Made by a program: the position numbers and the translations under genes. A stretch of DNA of 64,000 nt from CAZTQN01 sp964615765 (GTDB taxonomy: Bacteria > Planctomycetota > Phycisphaerae > Phycisphaerales > UBA1924). The notes beneath the pieces were generated by a model. The model made no database searches. It was given only the letters and a program-made list of their open reading frames with translations, and was not told the DNA's origin. Location: positions 1 to 64,000 of the forward strand of contig CAZTQN010000019.1 of NCBI GenBank assembly GCA_964615765.1, read 5' to 3'. This document shows, piece by piece, positions 28,400 to 39,508 of the stretch (positions are counted from its first letter, which is position 1; each line of letters starts with the position of its first letter).

Positions 28400-28702
28400 T
28401 CAGTCGTCGGCGCTGATCGACCGCGGCCCGGCCTTGCCCGCCGTCCGCTCCATGTACCCCTTGCCCTTGCGCTCGTACTTGGTAAACCCGAGCCGCTCGA
28501 GGTTCGAGTTGCTCAGCACGCTCTTGGTCTTCAGGGGCGAGAGCTTGCCGGCGATGGCGGGGGCGACGATCGCGCGGCGGACGGGCCGCCCGGTCGTCGG
28601 GTGCTTCTTCAGCGGCGCGTCTTTCATCGATTGCACGTGCTCGAACGTCTCGCCGGTCGGCTCACCCTTGGCGTCGAGCACCTCGTACACGTACGTCGGC
28701 AT
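28400..28702 (-). CDS. FmdB-like small protein lacking zinc-ribbon cysteines
   Basis: 100 aa. The opening MPTYVYEV, then FEHVQSMKDAPLKKHPTTGRPVRRAI, follows the layout of FmdB-type regulatory proteins (MPxYxY, QSM, then CPxCG and R-R-I), but every cysteine of the zinc ribbon is replaced. The second half (LSPLKTKSVLSNSNLERLGFTKYERKGKG) is basic and could bind nucleic acid. It lies alone between tRNA-Leu and an unrelated gene on the same strand. Function unknown; the family link is by pattern only. Confidence 0.6.
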   Translation of the reverse strand: MPTYVYEVLDAKGEPTGETFEHVQSMKDAPLKKHPTTGRPVRRAIVAPAIAGKLSPLKTKSVLSNSNLERLGFTKYERKGKGYMERTAGKAGPRSISADD

Positions 28703-28749
28703 GCCCGATCATAAGCCCGGCGGATCGGTCGCCGTACGCCCGGCGCCGG

Positions 28750-30858
28750 TCAGTCGTCGAGCTTGTCGAGCGCGTCGGCGGTCGCCCGGTCGTTGGTCAG
28801 ACGCTGGGCCCGGATGACCACGTCCCGCGGCGAGAGCCCGGTGATGCGGCGCAGGCGGACCAGCCCGATCACCTCGCCCGCGTCCTCCACCAGCCCTTCA
28901 CGCCGCAGGCACAGGTTCAGCAGCCGCACGCCCTCGGCTCCGAGCGTCTGCCGCGCGGGCCACACGGCGTGCCACACCATCGCGCGGACCTCGGCGAGCA
29001 TCGCCGCGTCCTGCGCCGGGTCCTGCGGCGCTTCCCCCTCGGGCACGATCTTCGGGGCCAGGGCCATGAGGGTGGGCAGATCGCCGGAGAAGTACACGCT
29101 CGCGAACGCGGCCTGAGCCACGGCCCGGTTGACATCGCCCGGACGCTCGCGCAGCAGCGCCGCCGCCAGCCGCGCGACGTCGCGATCGCGCCCGAGGCGC
29201 GCCATCGACGCTGCGGCGGCCGCGAAGTCCTTGGCTTTGAGCAGCTCCGGCACCTGCTCGCTCACGTCCGCCGCGCCCGCGAGCGGGACGGCTTCATCAA
29301 CACGCTTCGCCGGCGGGTGGGCCGTCATCAGCGGATCACCCAGCACCGCCACCTTCCACACTTCCCCATCATCAATGCGGGCCGCCACGCCCCACGGCAG
29401 CCCGGCCCCGAGACGCTGCACCAAGAGCGGCGTGGGCACAAACGCCTGCAGGAACGGCTCGTGCACGCTCCCGACGTACAGGCTTGCGCCGCGCTCCAGC
29501 CACGCGCCGCCGACCGTCATCCCGTCGCGCGGGTTGTTGGCCGACCACGAGTGCACAAAGTGCACCGCGGCGGGCGTGCGCAAACCGGGCACATCGCCGG
29601 GCCGCGCGTTGCCGGGCTTGAGCTCGAAGAACCCCGGATTGCCGCTGGTGTTGACGCCGATCAGATCGGCGCTGACTCCGAACGCCTCGCCCGGCTTCCC
29701 GCCCGCGCGGGCGCGCCACATCGTCAGCGACCCGCCGCTGGGGGCGTCGTCGACCTCGACGCTCACGCCCAGGTCCTTGGCCTTGTCGCCGGCCTGCGTC
29801 GCGTCGAAGGCGTTCCACGGGCGCGTCGCGTCGTAGCCATCGAAGAACCACGCCCGCGCCGGCCGCGTCAGGAACAGCGAGCACATCGCCACATACGCCG
29901 CCTGCGCACTGTCACCCTCGATCTGCCCGGCCCATGCGAACCGCTTGCCCGCGGCGTCACGCCCAATGAAGTCCGTCGTCGCCAGCATCTGCCGCTTGTC
30001 GCCCGCGGGCAGCAGGATCTTGACCGCGAGCGACTGCGCGAACGTAACGGCGTCGATCGCGTCGCCCTGAGCCTCGAACGCGTAACCGACGCCCTTGAGC
30101 TGCTGGTTCAGTTCCGCCGCCAGCGCGCGGGCTTCTTCAAGCGCAATCAGATTGCCCGGCCCGCCGCCCCGCGGCGCCAGCCAGATCAGCGGCTGCCCAC
30201 GCCCCGCCGCCAGCGCCAGCGCCGCCGTCCACGCCGGATCATCGCCCCACGACACCACCACGCCCGGCGGGATGAACCCGAACTTGGTCCACCGCTCTCG
30301 GAGCGCCTCGGGCGTGTTGCCCTCGGCCCCCCACGCCGCGTTGACGGCCGCCTGAATCTCGCGCTGCTTGGCGGCCCGGTCCGTCGGCTCCTGAGCCGCC
30401 GGCGCCGTCCACCGGACGACCTTGCCGGGCTGGAACGCGCGGACGAAGCGGGCGATGCGCTGCTGGTCGGCGTAGGTGCCGCGGTCGATGAGCACCGGGA
30501 ATCGGCGCGCCCCCTGCTCCGTCGTCGTCCACGCCCTGATCGCCGCGCGGTACGAGCGTTCATCCGGCACCAGCACCAGCGTCGGGATCACGTGCAGCCG
30601 CTGCTGAACCAGCGCCGTCCGCGCCCCGAGCCGCAGCGGCGGGGGGATCTGATCCAGCGGGACCGGCGCGCCCGTCGCGCCGGGCGTGCCGGCGTCTTTG
30701 GGCTCGCTCCCGCCCGTCGCCTGCCCGAGGGCCAGCAGCCCGCCGCCCCCGAAGACCAGCACGAGTCCGGAAACCAGGCCGACCGCCGCGACCACGCCGG
30801 GTCGGCGGCGGGCGCCACGCACGCCGCCCGTGGTTCTAGACTCCGCCCGCACGCGCAT
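28750..30858 (-). CDS. Large exported or membrane-anchored protein, unknown function
   Basis: 702 aa. A basic N terminus is followed by one hydrophobic helix (about residues 21-45) and then a soluble region. It contains segments such as VLIDRGTYADQQRIARFV, FIPPGVVVSWGDDPAWTAAL, HFVHSWSANNPRDGMTVGG and LYVGSVHEPFLQAFVPTP, which recall peptidase-C25-like or surface-protein folds, but I cannot name a family. The final 170 residues are helical. The ATG at 30856-30858 is preceded by GGAGGG. It is divergent from trpE. Confidence 0.65.
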   Translation of the reverse strand: MRVRAESRTTGGVRGARRRPGVVAAVGLVSGLVLVFGGGGLLALGQATGGSEPKDAGTPGATGAPVPLDQIPPPLRLGARTALVQQRLHVIPTLVLVPDERSYRAAIRAWTTTEQGARRFPVLIDRGTYADQQRIARFVRAFQPGKVVRWTAPAAQEPTDRAAKQREIQAAVNAAWGAEGNTPEALRERWTKFGFIPPGVVVSWGDDPAWTAALALAAGRGQPLIWLAPRGGGPGNLIALEEARALAAELNQQLKGVGYAFEAQGDAIDAVTFAQSLAVKILLPAGDKRQMLATTDFIGRDAAGKRFAWAGQIEGDSAQAAYVAMCSLFLTRPARAWFFDGYDATRPWNAFDATQAGDKAKDLGVSVEVDDAPSGGSLTMWRARAGGKPGEAFGVSADLIGVNTSGNPGFFELKPGNARPGDVPGLRTPAAVHFVHSWSANNPRDGMTVGGAWLERGASLYVGSVHEPFLQAFVPTPLLVQRLGAGLPWGVAARIDDGEVWKVAVLGDPLMTAHPPAKRVDEAVPLAGAADVSEQVPELLKAKDFAAAAASMARLGRDRDVARLAAALLRERPGDVNRAVAQAAFASVYFSGDLPTLMALAPKIVPEGEAPQDPAQDAAMLAEVRAMVWHAVWPARQTLGAEGVRLLNLCLRREGLVEDAGEVIGLVRLRRITGLSPRDVVIRAQRLTNDRATADALDKLDD

Positions 30859-30918
30859 CGAAGCCCTCCGTGGACCCGTGTTCGGGCTCCGACGCCGCCC
30901 GCGACTGGCTGAGCCCCG

Positions 30919-32607
<1,689 letters not shown>

Positions 32608-32734
32608 CCTCGTTTGGTGTCTAGCCGGTCCCTAAGCAGGGCAAAGACGGCGAATCTCGGTGCCGCGGAGGTGCGAATCCGATATAGTTCTCCAGCAGCG
32701 AAGCAACCCGCGCGTGTTCCGAGGGGTGTGACCG

Positions 32735-33172
32735 ATGTCAGCCGAGACGCCCAACGTGCCCGCTCTTCAGCCCGCTTCGCCCAAGACCGCGACGGCGGTC
32801 GCCGAGCGGACCGAGAGCAAGCAGCTTCCACCGTGGAACGTCGTGCTGCTCAACGACGAAGAGCACACCTACGAGTACGTCATCCGCATGGTGCAGCAGC
32901 TGTTCAGCAAGTCGCTGGATGACGCGTTCCAGGTCGCCCTGAAGGTTGATACCGACGGGCGGGCTATCTGCACGACGACCCACCGCGAGCACGCCGAGCT
33001 CAAGCGCGACCAGATCCACGCCTTCGGGCGCGACCCGCTGATGGCCGTCAGCAAGGGCTCCATGTCCGCCATCATCGAGCCGGCCGAGTTCGACGGCGAC
33101 GCCGACGGCTCCGGCAATCAGGACTCGGGCGGCCAGGGCGCGGGCGGCGCCGGCAAGTCCGGCAAGTCGTAA
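32735..33172 (+). CDS. clpS: ClpS adaptor for N-end rule proteolysis
   Basis: 145 aa. ClpS hands N-degron substrates to ClpAP/ClpCP. Seen: PPWNVVLLNDEEHTYEYVI (residues about 31-50), the conserved region that forms the substrate pocket, followed by MVQQLF and the typical GRAICTTTHREHAELKRDQI. The core ends near residue 115, followed by a Gly/Ser-rich tail. Length is somewhat greater than the usual 100-120 aa because of both tails. No clp gene is adjacent. Confidence 0.93.
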   Translation: MSAETPNVPALQPASPKTATAVAERTESKQLPPWNVVLLNDEEHTYEYVIRMVQQLFSKSLDDAFQVALKVDTDGRAICTTTHREHAELKRDQIHAFGRDPLMAVSKGSMSAIIEPAEFDGDADGSGNQDSGGQGAGGAGKSGKS

Positions 33173-33233
33173 CACGCCGGTCAGATCCGCCGCTCGCCCA
33201 CGCGGGGCACTTCACCGGGCAACACTTCCCGGC

Positions 33234-34187
33234 ATGCCCCGACCGATCGTCATTCAAACCGAGCATCTCGACTCCGCCGCCGGCAAGTGGCTCGCCGAAC
33301 GCTGCGACCTGCGCGTCTGCCCGTGGGAGAACCGGGCCCAGCTCGACCCGATGCTCGCCGACGCCGACGCCCTGCTCATCCGCACCTACACGCGCGTCGA
33401 TGACGCGCTGCTCAACCTCGCCCCGCGCCTCCGCTGCGTCGCCCGCGCCGGCGTCGGGCTCGACAACGTCGACGTGCCCGCCTGCACCCGTCGCGGCGTG
33501 ACCGTCGTCTCAACCCCGGGCGCCAACACCCGCGCCGTCGTCGAACTCGTCACCGCGTTCATGCTCGACGCGCTCCGCCCGCGCGTGCTGCTCGATCGCG
33601 CCCTTTCCAGCGCCGAGTGGAACACCGCACGCAAGGACCTCATCGCCCCGCGCCAGCTCGCCGACCTCACACTCGGCGTCATCGGCCTGGGTCGCGTCGG
33701 CACCGGCGTCGCGCGCGTCGGGGCCGCGCTCGACATGCGCGTGCTCTATCACGACCTGCTCGAGATCCCCGCGTCTCACCCAGCCCGCGCCGCCGGGGCC
33801 ACGCCCGCGAGCTTCGAACAGGTCCTGCGCGAGGCCGACGTGCTCACGCTGCACCCCGACGGCCGCCCCAGCAACCGCCACCTCCTGAACGCCCGCGCGC
33901 TGACCCTGTGCAAGCCCGACGTCGTGCTCATCAACACCTCACGCGGCTTCATCGTCGACGCAGCCGCACTCGCCGACTTCCTCATCGCCAATAAAGCCGC
34001 CCAGGCCCTTCTCGACGTCCACGAGCCCGAGCCCTTCCCGCCGACCTACCCGCTGCTCGATCTGCCCAACGCCCATCTCTCCCCGCACATCGCCGCGGCG
34101 ACCGCCACCGCGCACGCCAACATGTCCTGGGTCGTGCGCGACCTCTGGCGCGTGCTCTCGGGCGAACCGCCGCAGAACCCGGCCTGA
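33234..34187 (+). CDS. D-3-phosphoglycerate dehydrogenase-like 2-hydroxyacid dehydrogenase
   Basis: 317 aa NAD-dependent D-2-hydroxyacid dehydrogenase. Seen: ARAGVGLDNVDVPA, the dinucleotide loop GVIGLGRVGTGVARV, and the catalytic Arg (NTSRGFIVD, near residue 234), Glu (DVHEPEPFPP, near 264) and His (LSPHIAAAT, near 283). The N-terminal half follows SerA-type enzymes, but the regulatory ACT domain is absent, so the substrate could be 3-phosphoglycerate or another 2-hydroxyacid. It is 61 bp downstream of clpS. Confidence 0.88.
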   Translation: MPRPIVIQTEHLDSAAGKWLAERCDLRVCPWENRAQLDPMLADADALLIRTYTRVDDALLNLAPRLRCVARAGVGLDNVDVPACTRRGVTVVSTPGANTRAVVELVTAFMLDALRPRVLLDRALSSAEWNTARKDLIAPRQLADLTLGVIGLGRVGTGVARVGAALDMRVLYHDLLEIPASHPARAAGATPASFEQVLREADVLTLHPDGRPSNRHLLNARALTLCKPDVVLINTSRGFIVDAAALADFLIANKAAQALLDVHEPEPFPPTYPLLDLPNAHLSPHIAAATATAHANMSWVVRDLWRVLSGEPPQNPA

Positions 34188-34190
34188 CAT

Positions 34191-35513
34191 TCACCCACGC
34201 GCCTCCGCGCCGCCAACGCCCATCCCGTCCTCGATCACCCGCGTCGCCGCCGCGGCCCCGTCCTCCTCGCGCAGCGCCACGCCCAGCGTGTCGCAGCGTT
34301 CCAGCATGCTCCGATCGCCCAGCACCTGCCCGATTGCGCGCACAAGCCGCGCCGCCCCGGCCCGCCGACGCGCCACCACCACCGCCGCCCCGAGCTGGAC
34401 CACGCGGTCGGCGTTGTCGAACTCGTCGTTGACAAACGGCACGATCACCGCGGCTTTCCCCGCACGCAGCCCGCCCGCCGTCGTCCCGATGCCCGCGTGA
34501 TGCACCACGCACGCCGCCCGGGGCATGCCGATGGAATACGGCAGATAGTCCACCGCGCGCACGCCCTCCGGCCACCTTCGCTGCTCCCCCTCCGGGCCCG
34601 TCAGCATCAGCGCCCGCCGCCCAAGCCGCGCGCACGCCTCCGCCGCCGCGATGTACAGATCCTCGCCGTGGTGCGACACGCTCGAGCCCAGCGTCACCAG
34701 CACCGGCGCCGGCCCATCCTCCATCCACGCGGCGATCTCGGCGTACCGCTCGCGCAGCTCCGGCGTCGGCGCCGGTCGATCCCACACGGCGAACCCGCAG
34801 ATCCGCCCCTCCGACGGGTCGTCGCGCCGCGCCGGCCGAAACCGCTCCGACCACAGCCCCAGCGGCGTCGCGCGCCACCTGCCGCGCTCCGGCCCGCGCC
34901 CGTTCAGGTCCTCCCCGCCGCGCGCCGCCATGACCAGCCCGCCGCACATCGGCCCAAGCCCGACCTCGCGCCGCAGCGCCGTCACCCCGCGGTCGTACAG
35001 CCACCGGCTCACCGGCGCCAGCCCGCGCCGCACGATGAGCTGCGTCCGCAGCGGCAAGCGCCCGACGATGCGCATCGGCAACCTGAGCCGCTCCTGCCGC
35101 GATAGCCAGAACATCGGCGCCAGCACCAGCGTGTACGTCCGAAGCCCGAGCGACTCCCCCGCCGCCAGCGCGCCCAGCGCGATGTGATGCGTCACCAGCA
35201 CTTCGGCCCGTGTCACCTTCGCCGCCTCGACAACGCCCGCGTACTGCTCTCGAAACGGCCCGAGCATCAGGGCTCGGTACACGAACGCGGTGCTTTTGCC
35301 GGGCGTGACCAGGTCCGGGTCGGTCACCATGGCGCGGTACGCCTCGGCGCTCCCGACGGGCCAGAAGCCCAGCCCCGCCGCGTTCACCCGGTCCTTGAAG
35401 TGCGGGCTGGCGACCAGCACCACCTCGTGCCCGCGGGCCCGCAGGGCGAGCCCGACGGCGATGAACGGGTGCACGTCCCCCGCCGTGCCGATCGTCGCCA
35501 TGAGCACCCGCAT
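34191..35513 (-). CDS. UDP-glycosyltransferase-like protein (MGT/GT1 type)
   Basis: 440 aa. The N terminus MRVLMATIGTAGDVHPFIAVGLAL is the acceptor-side signature of GT1 enzymes. The donor-side domain has VTLGSSVS near residue 270 and the sugar-nucleotide motif HHAGIGTTAGGLRAGKAAVIVPF with NADRV. It would transfer a sugar to a small molecule or lipid in the cytoplasm. The ATG at 35511-35513 has GAGGAG six bases upstream and is preferred over the TTG at 35519. It is convergent with the dehydrogenase gene (3-bp gap). Confidence 0.88.
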   Translation of the reverse strand: MRVLMATIGTAGDVHPFIAVGLALRARGHEVVLVASPHFKDRVNAAGLGFWPVGSAEAYRAMVTDPDLVTPGKSTAFVYRALMLGPFREQYAGVVEAAKVTRAEVLVTHHIALGALAAGESLGLRTYTLVLAPMFWLSRQERLRLPMRIVGRLPLRTQLIVRRGLAPVSRWLYDRGVTALRREVGLGPMCGGLVMAARGGEDLNGRGPERGRWRATPLGLWSERFRPARRDDPSEGRICGFAVWDRPAPTPELRERYAEIAAWMEDGPAPVLVTLGSSVSHHGEDLYIAAAEACARLGRRALMLTGPEGEQRRWPEGVRAVDYLPYSIGMPRAACVVHHAGIGTTAGGLRAGKAAVIVPFVNDEFDNADRVVQLGAAVVVARRRAGAARLVRAIGQVLGDRSMLERCDTLGVALREEDGAAAATRVIEDGMGVGGAEARG

Positions 35514-35580
35514 CGCCAACTCCTCAGTCGTCCGCGGCTCACGCCCGCAAATCGCGGCAGATCCGCCATACGCTCAGGCC

Positions 35581-36411
35581 ATGCTCCAACTGGGCGTGAA
35601 CATCGACCACGTCGCGTCACTCCGTCAGGCACGATACCGCGGTTCGCCGGCGACCTCGACCGCCGCCGCCATCACCGACCCGAACTTCCCGGACCCCGGC
35701 GAGCCCGACCCCGTCGTCTCGGCCCACGAGGCCGAACTCGGCGGGGCCGACATCATCACCATGCACCTCCGCGAGGACCGCCGCCACGTCAACGACCGCG
35801 ACGTGGAACTGGTCCGCCGCCTCTCGCGCCTGCGCCTGAACCTCGAGATGGCCGCGACCGAAGAGATGAGCACCATCGCGCTCCGCCTGCGCGTACCGAT
35901 GTGCACGCTCGTGCCCGAAGGCCGGACGGAAGTCACCACCGAGGGCGGGCTGAACGTCGCCGCCGACCTGCCCCGCCTAACCGCCTACACCCGCCGCCTG
36001 CACGACGCCGGCATCAGCGTCTCGGCGTTCATCGACCCCGACAAGCAGCAGATCGACGCCGCCCGCGCCGCCGGGTTCGACGCCTGCGAACTGCACACCG
36101 GCCCCTACGCCGCGGCGTTCCTCCGCACCGGCGGGCTCATCGCCGACCCGCGCCGCAAGGACCGCGCCGGCGGCGGGACCGAGCTCGACCGCCTCCGCGC
36201 CGCCGTTGAGCACGTCCGCGCCTCCGGCATGCGCTGCAACGCCGGGCACGCGCTGAACTACGCCAACGTCGGCCCCGTCGCCGCGCTCATGGGCATCGCC
36301 GAACTGCACATCGGGCACGCGCTCGTCAGCCGCGCCATCTTCATCGGCCTCCGCGCCGCCGTCCGCGAGATGAAGCAGGCCATCACCGACGCCGCCGTGC
36401 TGAGCCGCTGA
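35581..36411 (+). CDS. pdxJ: Pyridoxine 5'-phosphate synthase
   Basis: 276 aa. Condenses 1-deoxyxylulose 5-phosphate with amino-acetone phosphate to make pyridoxine 5'-phosphate. Seen: LGVNIDHVASLRQARY at the N terminus, GADIITMHLREDRRH, LNLEMAA, CTLVPEGRTEVTTEGGL, FIDPD and AGHALNYANVGP, all PdxJ hallmarks. Length is slightly above the usual 240-260 aa because of short inserts. Dxr in the same window shares the deoxyxylulose phosphate precursor. Confidence 0.96.
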   Translation: MLQLGVNIDHVASLRQARYRGSPATSTAAAITDPNFPDPGEPDPVVSAHEAELGGADIITMHLREDRRHVNDRDVELVRRLSRLRLNLEMAATEEMSTIALRLRVPMCTLVPEGRTEVTTEGGLNVAADLPRLTAYTRRLHDAGISVSAFIDPDKQQIDAARAAGFDACELHTGPYAAAFLRTGGLIADPRRKDRAGGGTELDRLRAAVEHVRASGMRCNAGHALNYANVGPVAALMGIAELHIGHALVSRAIFIGLRAAVREMKQAITDAAVLSR

Positions 36412-36422
36412 GCCCGCCGCGC

Positions 36423-37292
36423 TCACCGCCCGTCCATCGCGTCCACCGCGTCCAGCACCGCCCCCGGCGTTAGCCACGCCATGCCCGTCGCCGCCGACGG
36501 CGCCACCACGCGCACCCGCGGCCCCACCGGCCCCCACACGCGCGGATCCGTCGGCCCGAACAGCGCCACCGTCGCCACGCCGAGCTGCGCCGCCAGGTGC
36601 GTCGGCCCGGTATCCGCCCCGATCATCCGCGCCGCCTTGGCGAGCGTGCGCGCAAGCTCGTCAAGCGTCTCAATCACCCGCCCGCCGATTTCGTCGAACA
36701 CCCGCCGCTCGGCACTCGACAGCGTCTCGCGCTCCACCTCGCCCGCGATGACGTCAACACGCTCCCCGCGCCCGCGCAGCACCCGCACCACCTCCGCCCA
36801 CCGCTCGATCGCCCACCGCTTCCCGCCGCCCCCGGCCCCGACGTGCACCACCATGCCCGCCCCGCCCTCGCGCACCGAGACGCCTCCGAGCCGCGCGACA
36901 TCAAACCGCTCCCACACCGCCCGCCGCGACGCACACCCCGGCGGCCCGACGCACACCACCTCCCGCGCCCCGAGCGCCATCGCGGCGTTCGCGCACCACG
37001 CCTCCCGCCCCGCGTCATCCGCCCCGTGCAGAAAACTCACGACCACGTCCGCGCTCGCTCGCGCTTCGACCGGCCCCGCGCTGAACAAGTCCGTGATCCA
37101 GCGCTGCTCGATATCGACGGGCACGATCGGCTCGCCCATCCACTCCGCCGCCAGCCGCGCCTTCGCGCCCGCGCTCGCGAGCGTCACCCGCCACCCGCCG
37201 CGCACCATCGCGCGCAGCAGCGGCCAGATCAGCACGCTGTCGCCCAGCGCGCCCGCGTGAAACACCCACGCCGCTCCGGGCGCAGCCCTCAC
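36423..37292 (-). CDS. Heptosyltransferase-like glycosyltransferase (GT9)
   Basis: About 289 aa. Seen: HAGALGDSVLIWPLLRAM at the N terminus, the GT9 donor pattern VVHVGAGGGGKRWAIERWAEVV, and the C-terminal IGADTGPTHLAAQLGVATVALFGPTDPRVWGP. It would add a heptose or similar sugar to lipopolysaccharide core or another glycan at the inner membrane. The GTG at 37290-37292 overlaps the stop of the upstream sigma-like gene as GTGA, so the two are probably coupled; no ATG is better placed. Confidence 0.86.
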   Translation of the reverse strand: MRAAPGAAWVFHAGALGDSVLIWPLLRAMVRGGWRVTLASAGAKARLAAEWMGEPIVPVDIEQRWITDLFSAGPVEARASADVVVSFLHGADDAGREAWCANAAMALGAREVVCVGPPGCASRRAVWERFDVARLGGVSVREGGAGMVVHVGAGGGGKRWAIERWAEVVRVLRGRGERVDVIAGEVERETLSSAERRVFDEIGGRVIETLDELARTLAKAARMIGADTGPTHLAAQLGVATVALFGPTDPRVWGPVGPRVRVVAPSAATGMAWLTPGAVLDAVDAMDGR

Positions 37293-38980
37293 CACCGCAC
37301 CCCCGACCGCCGCCGGGCCGTCCGCTCGATCGAGCGGGCCTTCTGCACCGACACCCCGGCCGCCGCCGCCGCCGCGTCGATCGTCACGGGCGGCGCACCA
37401 TCCAGCCCCAGCCGCGCGATCACCAGCGCCCGCGCCGGCTCGTCGAGCAGCCTCAGCCGCTCCGCGCCAACAGCGTCGACATCGACCGCCGCGTGCCACG
37501 CCCCGGCGAACCCGTCCCACGCCGGCGCGCCCAGGTCGACACTCGCCGATCGCGCCAGCGCCCGCCCGCGCGTCTCGCCCGCGATGACCGCGCCCGGCGT
37601 GCCCGTCGCCGCCTCGCCGCGCATCACCGCGCCCACCGCCCGACCGACCGCGAGCGACGCCGGTGCCGCCAGCCGCCCGCCCTTGAACGGATCGAACACC
37701 GACGTCGCCCCGACGAGCGCGCGCACGCCGGCGATGCTCGCCGCCAGCGCCAGCCGCGGCGGGAGCCCACGCGGATCCACCCCGACCCCGTCCCCCGCCC
37801 CGCGCAGCGTCCGCGCCACCAGCCCGAGCTGAGCCCGGATCAACACCGCCCGCAAGCGCCCCGCCCACCGCAGATCCGTCTCCGCCACATCCAGCAGCGC
37901 CGCGCTCGGGTGCAGGCGATCGATCCGAGTGATCGTCTCCCGGGCCCGGTGCAGCAGCGCCGCCGCCGCCGCCGCCAGGGCCCGCTCCTCCCGCGCCGCC
38001 ATCGCCGTCACGTCGGCCTCCGCGAGAATCTGCCCGAGCGTCGCGGGGGACGCCGGCGCAAGCCCGCGCCGTACGCCCTCCGGCGCCAGCACCGCGACGA
38101 CCGCCTCCGCGCTTGCGAGCGCTGCGCCCCCCGGTGCCTCCAGATCAAGCCCGCGCAATCGCGCTAGCCGCTGCAGCCGCTCGCGCCGCGCCTTCGCCGC
38201 CGTAGTTCCGTTGGCCTGCCCATCACGCCCGGCGCTCGCGCCGCTCAGGTGCTTCTCGAGCACGCGTCGCACGCCCTGGCGTGAGCGTCCAAGGCGCTGG
38301 GCGATCCGCCCCGCCGCGGCGTCCAGCGACCACCCCAGCCGCCGCGCATACCCCCGCGCCCACCGCACCGCCCGCTCCGCCTCCTGCTCGGACATCCGCG
38401 GGCCGGTCGATTCCGGCCGCCCGAAGGCCCGCTCGAACGCCTCAACCACCGCCCGCGAGAACGCCAGCCTCTCTCGTCCACCCCGACCGCCGCGCGACGG
38501 CGCCGCCCCGCCCGCCGACTCGATGCGCACGCGCCGCGCCGCCAGCCCGCGCGACATCGCCCGTTCAACGCTCTTGTCCGAGACCGTCCACCGCGTCCGC
38601 ACCTCCGCCGCGCTCAGCCACTCCGGCGGCGGGCACGCCTCCGCCCGCACCTCGCCGCGCTTGCTCAGGCGCTGACACAGCGCCGACAGATCGCCCAGCA
38701 GCGTCTCCAGCGGCACGCCCTCGCCCGGAGTGGGCGGCCCCTTGCCCGATCCGCCCGGCGCGTCGCGCTCGCTCCGCACGCGCAGGCCCGTCACGCGGAA
38801 CTCGATCCACGCTTCCGGGTACACCGGCTGGGCTCGCTTGCCCGCCGCGTCGTCCAGCAGCTCGATCACCAGGGCCTCGACACGCTGCAACTGCCGCCGC
38901 GCCGCCTCCGGCGGTTCAAACCGCAGGTGCTCGTCCAGCCGCGCCAGCGTTCTGCTGTTGAGCGCCCTCAGCCGCGGCAT
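37289..38980 (-). CDS. Divergent sigma-70-like protein with N-terminal extension
   Basis: 563 aa, Arg/Ala-rich. An N-terminal helix-turn-helix-like region (WLSAAEVRTRWTVSDKSVERAM, near residues 122-145) is followed by another helical DNA-binding-like segment. The region AGRLRAVLIRAQLGLVARTLRG (near 375) and VFDPFKGGRLAAPASLAVGRAVGAVM resemble region 2 of sigma-70 factors (the RxxLIxANLxLV and FDPxxG patterns). The C terminus (ARLGLDGAPPVTIDAAAAAAGVSVQKARSIERTA) resembles region 4. Spacing between these parts is unlike a normal sigma factor, so it may be a degenerate or specialised regulator. ATG at 38978-38980. Confidence 0.55.
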   Translation of the reverse strand: MPRLRALNSRTLARLDEHLRFEPPEAARRQLQRVEALVIELLDDAAGKRAQPVYPEAWIEFRVTGLRVRSERDAPGGSGKGPPTPGEGVPLETLLGDLSALCQRLSKRGEVRAEACPPPEWLSAAEVRTRWTVSDKSVERAMSRGLAARRVRIESAGGAAPSRGGRGGRERLAFSRAVVEAFERAFGRPESTGPRMSEQEAERAVRWARGYARRLGWSLDAAAGRIAQRLGRSRQGVRRVLEKHLSGASAGRDGQANGTTAAKARRERLQRLARLRGLDLEAPGGAALASAEAVVAVLAPEGVRRGLAPASPATLGQILAEADVTAMAAREERALAAAAAALLHRARETITRIDRLHPSAALLDVAETDLRWAGRLRAVLIRAQLGLVARTLRGAGDGVGVDPRGLPPRLALAASIAGVRALVGATSVFDPFKGGRLAAPASLAVGRAVGAVMRGEAATGTPGAVIAGETRGRALARSASVDLGAPAWDGFAGAWHAAVDVDAVGAERLRLLDEPARALVIARLGLDGAPPVTIDAAAAAAGVSVQKARSIERTARRRSGVRW

Positions 38981-39026
38981 CGCGCATCGCTCCGCCCTCT
39001 TCCCGCTCCCTCCGCCCTCCCCGCGA

Positions 39027-39398
39027 TCAGAACAGCCGCAGCACGCCCGTCAGCAGCCCGAACACCATCGCCAGCACGACCAACAGCACCGTGACCACCA
39101 CCCACAGCGGCGTCTTGGTCGATCCTTCCGTCGTGCGCTCGAACGCGTGCCCGCAGTGATAACACACCGCCGAGTCGTCGAACACGTCCTTCTTGCACGC
39201 CGGGCACCGGCGCGTCACGCCGCTGAACCGCTCGATATCCGCGGCTTGCGGGCCTTCGTCGAAGGCCTCGTCGTCGTCCTCGCGCCGCACCCGCCGGGCG
39301 TCGATCACCTCGCCGCTCGCCGGCGCGCGGCGGAGGCCACGCCCCGGGTCCCGATCGCCCGGCCCGCCCCGCCCGGATTGTCCGCCGCTGCCTGTCAT
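39027..39398 (-). CDS. Zinc-ribbon single-pass membrane protein
   Basis: 123 aa. A disordered N-terminal part is followed by a zinc ribbon (CPACKKDVFDDSAVCYHCGHAF, residues about 65-85, CxxC repeated) and a C-terminal membrane helix (about 98-120, WVVVTVLLVVLAMVFGLLTGVL). This layout is frequent in planctomycetes, with no known biochemical role. The ATG at 39396-39398 is chosen because the upstream part of the frame is only low-complexity shadow. Confidence 0.7.
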   Translation of the reverse strand: MTGSGGQSGRGGPGDRDPGRGLRRAPASGEVIDARRVRREDDDEAFDEGPQAADIERFSGVTRRCPACKKDVFDDSAVCYHCGHAFERTTEGSTKTPLWVVVTVLLVVLAMVFGLLTGVLRLF

Positions 39399-39508
39399 GC
39401 CGCATCGTACCGCCGGCCGCTCCGCCCGCCCGCCGCCAGCCACCTGCCAACCCCCCGCCAACCCCCCGCCCGACTTGGACCGATCCCCCGACCGCTCTAC
39501 TCTCGCCC

